The notes beneath the pieces are model-generated. The model did not search any database, had not been told where the DNA came from, and saw only the letters and a list, made by a program, of their open reading frames with translations. Of a stretch of DNA of 39,539 bases, positions 1-9,074 are shown in pieces. Within the stretch, counting starts at the first letter, position 1, and the number at the start of each line of letters is the position of its first letter. The DNA comes from Basidiobolus meristosporus CBS 931.73 (taxonomy: Eukaryota; Basidiobolomycota; Basidiobolomycetes; Basidiobolales; Basidiobolaceae): assembly GCA_002104905.1 (NCBI GenBank), contig MCFE01000749.1, positions 1-39,539 of the forward strand. Direction: 5' to 3'. The translations under genes were made by a program, and so were the position numbers.

Positions 1-2475
1 TATTTTCTTCGTGGAACTCCCTTTTTTGCGTCCGCGTCCCCTGACTTAGAGGCCAATCATAGGCACCGCCGCATCTTGGTCCGTCTTCAGGAAAACAATC
101 AGATCCCTTCCAGCACTCACTACACCAGGACCTTCCAATCAGCCATCAGGGCCGCATTGACCACAGTCACAATTATGAGCTCCCTAGCCGCTACGACTGC
201 AAGCGAGCCACGTTGCCCCGCTCGCACTAGACGGCAGCAGCCCAGCTAAGATTCAGTGCAATATCGACAACCCAATACCAGGAGGACCGTGTTGGCATGA
301 TCCAGCCCAGCACCAACCCTTTTGGTGCGCCATGCTTACGGCGATCTGCACACGCAGAACCAACCGCCATGAGGCACCTTGGGCATTTTGCCCATTGATA
401 AACCCTTATTTGACAGCCGATATTTGATCGTGGTGGCAAATGGTGGCCAAGAAATTCGCGGTCAAATGTATACCACCCAGATTCCGGGATTTGCCTCTAA
501 GGAGCGGTGCAGAGTTCTCCGGAGACCCACGTCAGCCTGGCTTCACGACGGCAATCCCTTGGAGCGAGTAATGGTCGGATAGATATGTGGCGTGGTGCGC
601 CATGGACGTACAGCTACTGACCAATGTGGTGGATAGAGCTTTCCCTCGAGTGTAGAAAAATTTCCTGAACTTATGAGACTCCTTCCAAGTGATAAAGTTT
701 TTGCGAGAGAACGCCACTGCCATTAGCTGGCAAACCCCGGCTGGAGGGCTGATGCTAATGTAGCGACAGCTGCTAGCTAAGCCACGCTGGCTTGCGGCGG
801 CTTCGGGGCAGATGTCAGAAACATCATGGCGGTTGTTTCGGTGGCGGATACGGTCGAGCCATGGATGTAACCCTGAACCTGACCTTCACCCTTCTTGGAG
901 TCTGGTACCATACGTCAGCGCTCGATGCCAAACGGCAAACCCAACTCGATCTGCAGTTACCCACTCCAAGCTGATACTTGCGCACGGTTAATATATTGCG
1001 CCTGAAATGGGAATGATAGTCCATCGACCAATTCATGCGGTGATGTCATCCAAAAAAAATACGAATTCTATCATTAAAAATCAAATCCAATTAGGAATCG
1101 GTCGAAACGGTCAGTAGAGCCTCACAATCCACTGGTGCTCGCCAAAAATGGTCACGGAAGTCACCAAACATAGACCGCGCGAAATACGTTCACATCAGAT
1201 ACTGGGATGAGAATCAGGTGCCCACCGGCACGGAAGCTAGCTTGATGCATCTAGCCAGCATCGACGGTTTTCACCGGCAAAGTGGGCCACTCTGATGTGC
1301 ATTCAGAGCCTATAACAGCGTACCCATCAATCCTCCAGTTTAAGAGGCGAGGTGCATTGGAGAATTTGTGACTCGGCACAAACAGAGGGCCGCACCGCAG
1401 CCCTGTTAGAACCAGCATTGGATGTTGTTTGGAAAACGGCGCTTGGCATACGTTTCTGAACCAGAAAATCCGTATGGCAAGCCAGTTATAGCAACTCTTT
1501 GGACAAAATGAAGAGCACGGTAAGGATCGGAAGGACACTTGAGGCTACAATTTGGTGAAGAATATCACTGTTTTCAGAAGTTCGAGAGCTTGATCGGTCT
1601 CCTGGGGACTTTTGGACAATTGAACACGGTGAAATCAGACTTCTCCATTTCGATTAGAAGGTAGCAAAGATGGCAGCTTTGGGATGCTGCACGTAATTGC
1701 GGATGAATGGAACGCTTTAGAGAGGTCTTGAAATTTGCATCCAGGATTCTATCGAACACCCAGCGGGTGGCAAGATCAGATATCGATAATGGAGATGTAT
1801 GAGGTGTCAAAATGATAAGCTTCAAAGCGGAGTCGCATGTACATGATCTTCCTATTCGTATGATTCCCGGCCAAAGCTGAGCTGCTTGTTGACATTCTGT
1901 AGGACGAATTTGATGGTGCCTCTATCCCATTGCTCGAGGTTGTGCGTTGGATCGTGAGGAATCCACACTGATGGTCTATATCCCATTACTTGACTGGATC
2001 AGACCTGATCAAAAGAATGAACGATCTAGATTTGGGTTTTGAGATTCAAGGTTTCATTGGCGCCTTTGATGTTCGTGTTTAACAATAGCCCAAATTCGGC
2101 GTCAATGCGTTATTTTTACTTCCAAAAGTGGACTTGATGGGGATCAACGTAGGGTCACCTTTTGGAGACTCCATCCAAACACAAATGGTCCCCTTGTAAC
2201 ACAACGATATTTCTATTGCAAGGAATCCGTCAGGATGGCCACTTGCTATTGTTTACACTTGGCAGAGAGTGATCGTGCATGCACAGAGACTCGCCGGTGA
2301 TACCCCTACCGAACTGGACAAGTAACAATAGATTGTAGAACTATAAGCATTCAATGCTTCAATACTAGCACATAGAGTAGTTTTGAATCTGAGTTGATGA
2401 ATGTTTCTGGGACTTCACAGCTGTTGAATTATGGAAAAGACTGGAAATTTCAAATAACTTGATCTAGTATAAGTG
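1..2475. other. No recognisable gene
   Basis: Only short open frames (under 100 codons) occur on either strand, and none resembles a known family or chains into a convincing spliced gene. No tRNA, rRNA or terminal repeat was recognised. Base composition is mixed, becoming AT-rich toward the LTR-like repeats that follow. It may be plain intergenic DNA or the remains of decayed insertions. Confidence 0.5.
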
Positions 2476-2805
2476 TGTAAGTAATGAAGAATAATTCCAC
2501 CTAAATATTCACCTAACTTAGTCACTTAGATCATTACCTTCAAATCCTAGAGAATACTGACCAAATTCCTTGTCGGGATTTACTTAGAATATTTACCCAG
2601 AACATGAAAATTCTCAGAGTTGTCCAAACAGCCCCAAACTTTGCTCACATGCTCTTGGGACCTTCCTTAGCCTATTCTACGTGTTTGTAATGCCAAGACC
2701 AGGTAAAAGTATAAATACTACTTTGACATTCAATAAATCACTAAGTGAAAACCACATAATCTACTTGTTCTCCCAATCACTTCCAATATCTCCAAGACTC
2801 TTACA
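2476..2805 (+). mobile_element. Solo LTR-like repeat, copy 1
   Basis: About 330 bp bounded by TGTAA at the left and TTACA at the right, the short inverted ends typical of retrotransposon LTRs. Inside are a TATA box (TATAAATA, 2710-2717) and a downstream poly(A) signal (AATAAA, 2732-2737) in the order expected for an LTR U3-R-U5 arrangement. A diverged second copy lies at 2996-3328. I saw no primer-binding site, no internal gag/pol and no matching target-site duplication, so this reads as an old solo LTR, probably of a Ty3/Gypsy-like element. The strand is set by the TATA/poly(A) order. Confidence 0.6.
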
Positions 2806-2812
2806 ACAGAAT

Positions 2813-2895
2813 CATTGTCTACAAATCTTAGAGAATTCTGGCCAAACTCCTTGTTGGGATTTACTCAGAATATCTTCACTAAAACATCAGGTACC
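2813..2895 (+). repeat. Partial third copy of the LTR-like repeat
   Basis: This stretch repeats the internal segment of the flanking LTR-like copies (compare 3038-3120): the same succession of a TTAGAGAATT-type block, a TTGTTGGGATTTACT block and an ATCAGGTA-type block, with scattered substitutions. It lies between the two longer copies, so the locus holds at least two and a half copies, through nested insertion or tandem duplication followed by decay. Confidence 0.55.
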
Positions 2896-2995
2896 AGAGC
2901 AAGAAAAATCTCCAAGTTTTCTCTAAAACATCATGCGTATCCTATTTTGCACATCAGTACTTAGATTGTTCAGGGTAGTGCTTGTTGTAAAAGTT

Positions 2996-3328
2996 TGTAA
3001 TTGCACCTAAATATTCACCTAACTTGGTCACTTAGGTCATTACCTACAAATATTAGAGAATTGTGACCAAACCCCTTGTTGGGATTTACTTTGAATATTT
3101 TCACCAAAATGTCAGGTATCCATAACATGTATTTTCTCGAAGTTGTCCAAGCAGCCCCAAACTTTGCACACATATTCTTGGGTCCTTTCTGAACATATTT
3201 CGTGTGTTTGTTTGGCTAAGACTATGTAAAAGTATAAATACTACTTTTACATTCAACAAATCATTGAGTGAAAACCACATAATCTACTTGTTCTCCCAGT
3301 CACCTCCAGTTTCTCCAAAACTCTTGCA
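2996..3328 (+). mobile_element. Solo LTR-like repeat, copy 2
   Basis: About 333 bp, starting TGTAA and ending TTGCA (a decayed TTACA). It aligns end to end with 2476-2805, including the TATA box (TATAAATA, 3233-3240) and the conserved block just after it (AAAACCACATAATCTACTTG). The poly(A) signal of copy 1 is mutated here (AACAAA). The divergence between copies shows they are old. A short similar fragment around 3425-3445 suggests more remnants to the right. Confidence 0.6.
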
Positions 3329-4516
3329 ACGCCAAGAACATGTGTTTGAAGTTTGAAGGGCTTTGGACAGCTTTGAGATTTTTTCATGTCCTGGGTGCCT
3401 AATATTTTGGTAGAATATCTTGCTCAAATACTTGTCGGGATTTGCTTAATGTATTCTAAGATTCATATGCTATGATCTGAGTGACCAAGTTGATGGAATA
3501 TATAGGTGTAATTACGAAATTTACAATCATGCCAACCCCTGCATGCTCCTTGATCTCCCAAGTATGGCTTTGAGCAAAAGTCAGTCGTGCTTGCCACCAT
3601 ATCTCCAGATACAGAGTGGAGACGTGCATCATGCTTGTATTCCACTGCGCATCCAATGCAATGGCAGAAGTATACACACTCACCGCATTCATTCCTACAA
3701 TGTGGTCCCAACTAGGATGGGGATTCGAATTTTCGGCCAACTGAATACTGCTTGGTGGCATGAACTTGAGTAGAAAAAGGTCAGCCACGGGAATAGGCCG
3801 TTTGTAGACCCAGTGAAAGGGGCTTCGTGAGCCGGCATAGAGAGAGTGTGTCGGAGATTGGTGGTACCAGGGCGAGTAGAAAACTAAACATCCCATGACA
3901 AAAGCCTCCCGGCCACCCCAAGGTACCATCTCTGAAGCAGATGGGGATGCACGTTGGATCGATTGGTTTGAAACCACCACGGATTTGGTGACTGGTTTGG
4001 TGGCGTTGTTTCTGACATGTCTGGTTGGGTGTGGGTTTGTTAGAAGTGCAGAAAAACCCCCCTACCGCCGCCCAAAAATGATCCCGCGGAATATGGTAAA
4101 CGATCGGTTTATTTATGGTCGATCAAACTGGATCTGGGGTGGAACTTCGGGGGAGGAGGGTGCACAAAGTGGACAAGTATGGTGGGTGTGCAAAGCGGAA
4201 TGGGTAGATATTAGCATGCTCCTTGGCAGAGGGTTTTCTTGGCGAATAGTCGCATTACATTAGTAGGCACTTCGGGTGACGGTCTGTAAATGTTGATGTC
4301 GAAGTTGGAGGAGGGGGGGGGGAATTTATATCTATCGATATATGATGAGTAGGATAGGTGCCAATCAAAACGTACGATACTTGCTAAGGAGCATCATAAA
4401 CCAGCAAGAAGAGATTATATGCAAAGAGGAGCGATTATGTATATTCACAGGGCATGCTGAAGCTGAAACGGATGCTGATGTGGTTGGTTTACTAAAATAT
4501 CGAGCTATCGGGAGAT
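3329..4516. other. No recognisable gene
   Basis: The longest open frames (3456-3980 on the minus strand, 174 codons; 3895-4263 on the plus strand, 122 codons) overlap each other and have no recognisable domain, signal peptide or codon pattern. A run of ten G occurs at 4313-4322. The right part is the 3' flank of the PAP2 phosphatase gene, whose stop codon is at 4517-4519. Confidence 0.45.
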
Positions 4517-5814
4517 TCAGACATTGCGAAGCTCGTAGTTCTCGTTGCTGTGGTCGGTTCTCTCTAGCATGGGTGATTGTGGAAGAGCATCCCCATTCTC
4601 GAGCTGGCGCCCGGTTATGTAGCGCACGGGAATCTACAGGAAAAGGGGTTTAGTAGGCAGCGGGATGAACAATCCTCGTGACTACTTACGTGACTGTTGC
4701 GATAGTCAAGTGAATGCATCCACATGAAGTCGAAATGTAGTTGGTAGGCGAAATACGACGAGATCAACCCGAGAATACCACCGAAGAGAAGCTGATAGAA
4801 AAAGTGGTTGAAGTCCAGAATACGGCTTGCGCTCACCCAGACGGCCACTACCAACGGTAGAATCACTGTGATCACAAGCTAGATGGCTGGTTAGCGCCCA
4901 TGATGCCAGGGGTTGCCTATTTCTTCGAGCTAGATACCTTCCAAAAATGATGGGTGCCATTGTAGACCTTGAGCTTCCCAAACATGTAAAGGGAGAAATA
5001 AGACCAGCCACAAAATGCCGTCGAGGCATGCCCACTGGGAAAGCTGGACAAGGGTTTAGAAGGAGTCGAGCGAGGCGATTCAAAGCAATTCGAACTGTAC
5101 CCATGAAAGTCGTCTTTGACTAGTGGATTCCGGCAGATGTCAATGGTATAGTAAACGGTCCCCTCAACGATCTTGTTAGGATCTGGATTACACTTAGCTA
5201 GAAAATTGGGTCGCAGGCCGCCAATGATGACCCAAAATATGGATGTCATGAATAGGGTGATCACTGTATCGACACACTTAGGTTAGTACTGGAAGACGAT
5301 GGGTGAGCTGATGCTCTGTGGATACGTACATGCTGCCTGCGCGAGGCCAAGGGTCATATGATACGCATCCCACTTGTTTCCTATGAAGATCAGGTTGAAA
5401 ATAAGCAGGATAACCCAGGGCGCTATTAGGTTGATGAAAGGAGCCGCAACATTGGTGACAATGGGTGTGACTATTGGATGCTGGAGACTAGTATCGTCCA
5501 GTCGGAAGTACTTTTTCGGCGGGACAGGGCCAAGGAAGAACCTAATCAAAAACGGCTGGTAAGACCCAGTTGTCTGAATCAAACAAATCCATTGCGATGC
5601 ATACTGACCATAGCACAAAAAACCCCAAAATCAGTGGGACGAGCCAGTCCAATACGTGCGCGGCGTATGGCCGCTTTCTACGGTCTGGCACATCGAAAGG
5701 ACTCTCTTGGCAACGAGGAAAGTCTGTAGAACGATAGGGAGTGAAATAGTCCTTGGAGAGGGTGATCCAAGGGAACCAACGTCGTCGAGTGGGTGGTGAG
5801 CTATCTAACGACAT
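4517..5814 (-). CDS. PAP2-family lipid phosphate phosphatase (DPP1/LPP-like), five exons
   Basis: Predicted exons on the minus strand are 5814-5605, 5555-5330, 5263-4938, 4878-4690 and 4633-4517, giving 355 aa. Introns are 49-66 nt; the second has a perfect TACTAAC branch point and the last a GTAAGT donor and CTACTAAAC. The family dephosphorylates phosphatidate, diacylglycerol pyrophosphate and related lipids at membranes. The FRLDDTSLQHP block, several hydrophobic helices, motif 2 (FPSGHAS) and motif 3 (SRILDFNH) are clear, with both expected histidines. Oddly, the usual lysine of motif 1 (Kx6RP) is Trp in this WVIIGGLRP, and the Asp after the motif 3 histidine (Hx3D) is Gln (HFFYQ), so activity may be altered or lost. 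The start at 5814 is preferred to an in-frame ATG at 5886. The first intron could instead use an acceptor 18 nt earlier. Confidence 0.88.
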
Positions 5815-7190
5815 GCTAATGTGCAAGTGCTTTAGGAATGGAGCTGGTGTGGCGCAGATTGAAAGTACTCTCAGTGGGTTGGCCAATCGTGTCTTTTATG
5901 TCACATCGCCTCTTAACGGATTTACCCATTATGGCAGTGAGAGATATCATCGTTTGATAATTGGCTCCGCAAGAACATTATGAAGTAAGGAGTGTCGATC
6001 CATATTAGGGAAGCCCATGACATCAGGAATGCTCATTAGTATTACAGTTGAAACAGAGATGGATTCCCCAATTATATGCTATATCTCATTGTTCTCCTTG
6101 TGCTAAGCGCTGCAAGAAAGCACGCATTGTATACCAATCACTCTTCCGGAGTGCGCAAAGAAGGTTTACATGCTACCTACCGAGGATGGGTAACATGTCA
6201 AGTATGCACAACGGCTGCATGGAAGCTACGTCGCAAGCCCGGCGCGAGTGACGGGATCTGTCAACTCCGCCATTCTGTTGGGACACAGTCGGGATCGCTT
6301 TCGAGCATCTTGAAATGATTAGTCGGTTCGTAAATTAAGAGCTTGATTACAGCTGATGACGTAGAAGCCACTATATTTGTATCAGCATCATAACATCACA
6401 TGAAAGGCATCAGGTTGAGTTTGAGTACCAGCAGCCCTAACTAACAAGAGCACTAGCTATTCTAGGATTGGGCGGCTTCTGAACTTCATGATTCTGAAAC
6501 CACATATGCATATTGTGTGTACGTCGCAATTCCTTAGCAACATCAAGACCAAGGATATCGTGGGCCGGAATTCAGGCATTGCCATAGAATGATTATCCGA
6601 TGATCGAGATAGCAACCTGGCATTCCAGCCAAGAATATGTTTCGACAGGCTATGCTCGTCTACGCATGTTTACACCAATCATCCTGATACCATCATGCAT
6701 CAAGCCCACACTTGGATCAACTGCTCGTGAGCACAGAACTAAGTTGATATGTGATCCTTGAATGGTTTGCCTGGCCAATGAGACACCTATATCTACGTTG
6801 GCTTTAGGGGGTAAAATATCGCCAAAGCTAAAGCCGGAGTTTAAGTAAGCTCTTGGTAGCTGTACTCTCACCGAGCCATCGAATTCTTTGAGCCTCACCG
6901 GTGCTAACGATACCCATTACAACCAAACCTTATGGACATCGCGCCTTGGGAAGACGTCATTTGCAACAAGGCCAAGGAGATGACACTATGAGAAGCCGAA
7001 AACGACCCGCCTTTTGCCTAAACTCCACCTGGATAACTTCAATCGGTGTGTGCTTGACTTCTATCCAGAAACACCTCCGGTGTCTCGACCAAACGGCTAG
7101 ATACTGGCAGACTGAAAAATATGTACAAAACCTCGTACTTCAGTACGCTTGCGGCAGTTCACCGAATTCTCTATCGGCCGATCCAAAAGG
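5815..7190. other. No recognisable gene
   Basis: Only short, mutually overlapping open frames, for example 6650-6898 on the minus strand and 6901-7257 on the plus strand, none with a recognisable family signature. The left end should contain the promoter of the PAP2 gene and the right end the promoter of HAP3. No RNA gene or mobile element was recognised. Confidence 0.45.
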
Positions 7191-7194
7191 AGTG

Positions 7195-7199
7195 CCAAT
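7195..7199 (+). promoter_or_regulatory. CCAAT box upstream of HAP3
   Basis: CCAAT in the context GTGCCAATCTAT, about 92 bp upstream of the putative TATA box, the spacing usual for functional CCAAT boxes. Since the downstream gene encodes the HAP3 subunit that binds CCAAT as part of the HAP2/3/5 complex, autoregulation is possible. This is inference from position only. Confidence 0.35.
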
Positions 7200-7263
7200 C
7201 TATCGAATTTATTTTTATCCTTGGATATCTGCTAATATGTTTATTTTTGTGAACTAATTTATT

Positions 7264-7277
7264 CACGAAAATTCGTG
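7264..7277. promoter_or_regulatory. Palindrome CACGAA-AA-TTCGTG in HAP3 promoter
   Basis: A perfect six-base inverted repeat separated by two A residues, 14 bp before the TATA box. It has the form of a binding site for a dimeric transcription factor, but I cannot assign one. Confidence 0.25.
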
Positions 7278-7290
7278 GATTCGCAAGATC

Positions 7291-7297
7291 TATATAA
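7291..7297 (+). promoter_or_regulatory. TATA box of HAP3
   Basis: TATATAA about 230 bp upstream of the HAP3 start codon, followed by a pyrimidine-rich leader. It is the only strong TATA-like sequence close to this gene on the plus strand. Confidence 0.45.
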
Positions 7298-7528
7298 GAT
7301 CCGAGGGAGTTTGTCTAAGCTTGCAGACCACCTGATTAGATTGATACTCTCATCAACCCATATTTTCCTTTGGTTTTAGACTTTTTTGCCCATCAAGCGC
7401 GTCTCTTTTCATAATTTCCGTATCGTAAGGAGCCCTTAATTTAGACCCTAGCACGCGCTCGTGTATATTCTTGCGTCTCCGTTTTCCCTCCATTTTTCAC
7501 ACCAGCCAAAGAAGCCCCCTATACTAGT

Positions 7529-8167
7529 ATGTCCGGAGAGAACCTTGGCGACGATCACGATGACATAAGAGAGCAGGATCGTCTCTTGCCTATTGCAAAC
7601 GTAGCGCGCATCATGAAGCGCAGTCTTCCAGACAACGCGAAGATTGCGAAAGAAGCAAAGGAGACCATTCAAGAGTGCGTCTCAGAGTTTATCTCCTTTA
7701 TCACTAGCGAATATCCTTTTCCCCCTTCTGCTCTGCTCAATTCCCCCAACCAACCATAGAGTTCCTTGACTTCTTTATCTTTTACAGCTAGCGACCGTTG
7801 TATACAAGAGAAGAGAAAAACCATCAACGGGGAGGATATTCTCTGGGCCATGCAGTCTCTCGGCTTTGAAAACTATGCGGAGGTTCTGAAGATATATCTG
7901 AGCAAATACCGTGAGGTAAGCCATATCGGAGCTGCAATCCTGCTCTGCAACCAAATAACCAAGCTCACCTCCACCTCCCCTACTCCATAGACCATCAAGA
8001 TCGACAAAACGAGCGGCGGGTATAAGGATGATGAAGGCGGCGAGTCCTCAAACGTTCTTTTCCAGCAAACACAGGAGCAGACTCAGCAGCATCTCCAACA
8101 CGCCCAATATCCCTCCAACTATTACACAGGGCAAACGACATATCAGCAGCACACCAACGAGTTTTGA
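7529..8167 (+). CDS. HAP3: CCAAT-binding factor subunit HAP3 / NF-YB
   Basis: Exons 7529-7710, 7786-7915 and 7991-8167 encode 162 aa. Residues about 15-105 form the NF-YB histone-fold domain, from [17 protein letters not shown] through [20 protein letters not shown] to [15 protein letters not shown] and YLSKYRE, all near-universal in the family. The tail (about 58 aa) is rich in Gln, Tyr and His. NF-YB pairs with NF-YC, recruits NF-YA and binds CCAAT boxes in promoters in the nucleus; in fungi the complex controls respiration, iron and redox genes. Exons 1 and 2 join within the Glu codon of the invariant SEAS motif, but no GT lies at that junction; the only frame-consistent intron is an AT-AC intron with U12-type signals. 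The second intron (7916-7990) is an ordinary GTAAGC...TAG intron. Confidence 0.96.
7711..7785 (+). other. U12-type AT-AC intron in HAP3
   Basis: This 75-nt intron begins ATATCCTTTT, matching the U12 5' splice site, and ends TTTTAC. Its TTCCTTGAC (7762-7770) matches the U12 branch-point consensus TTCCTTRAY, with the branch A 16 nt before the 3' end. Removing it restores the conserved [13 protein letters not shown] sequence exactly, and no GT-AG alternative does so. Expression of HAP3 would therefore need the minor spliceosome (U11, U12, U4atac, U6atac). Confidence 0.9.
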
Positions 8168-9074
8168 TCTTCCTATTTGAAAAGTTTTGTCTCCAATATC
8201 TTTGCACTCGGTACAGTACATGTATTGTATATAGTAGTAGTCTCTCCTTTATTTAAACTTTTCCAAGCCCCTTGCCCTTGTATAAGAAATTAGAACACAG
8301 TTTGGTATATTTTCTATTTCTGAGTGATCCCTCACTTGACTGGTTATAGATGATTCCATAAGTAGCCACTTCTCCTTTCTCACTTCACTTCTTTCCTCTC
8401 CTCTCCCAAAGGCTCTCGCCCCCCGTTCCCGGTCTTTTCAATAGAATTTATTGAGTGATTTCTTGATTTTTCCCTCTCCCCGTCCATTTTCCCAGTAATT
8501 CCTGACTTGATGGATCTTTCCCCATAGTGTATTATCCATGTGATGGTCGGCGTTGATTTATTGAAGTATTCCAGAATAAAACCCATCTCAAATATCCACA
8601 TGCCAAGTTGGCCTTGCCAATACTAGCCACAGGTTTCCGAGAGGGGGTATTCGCCAGGATCCAGATGCAGACAGCCACATTACATCATGAGAAACAGGCG
8701 TTGCTTGAGATGGCTGACATCGCTGTGCGACGGACGGGATCATCTTGGCGTACCCCTGTAAGCACAGGCTATGGATCACGACTTGACTTGGAGAGATGTC
8801 ACGTCTTCGACCATATTAGTCCGAGTTGGCAGGCAGGCAGGAAGTGCCTGTCCATAGCCACCCGCCTATTGGGAGAAGGGGAGATTTGGGTTGGTAACAA
8901 TGCATGCACAACGTTCCAATCATATCGATGCTGGAAATGGAAATGTGGTCTTTAATATATTCAAATTTACACTTGGAATGGGAACGATCGGTTCTACGAA
9001 ATCACTTCGGAAACATGTGATGTAACAGGTATGCAGAAGGATCCCATCCCACGGCAGGTCGTTTGTATGGGCGG
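8168..9074. other. Intergenic, convergent 3' ends of HAP3 and the exchanger gene
   Basis: An AT-rich, pyrimidine-rich 3' flank of HAP3 is followed by the 3' flank of the minus-strand exchanger. The open frame at 8608-8955 (115 codons) has no recognisable similarity. No terminator, RNA gene or repeat was recognised. Confidence 0.5.

Noticed and set aside
3456-3980. 174-codon minus-strand open frame
   Set aside because: Overlapped by other frames on both strands, with no family resemblance and no splice signals linking it to neighbours.
4313-4322. Run of ten G
   Set aside because: Isolated homopolymer outside any gene; could be a sequencing or assembly artefact and carries no further structure.
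8608-8955. 115-codon plus-strand open frame between HAP3 and the exchanger
   Set aside because: No similarity recognised; it lies in the 3' flanks of two convergent genes.
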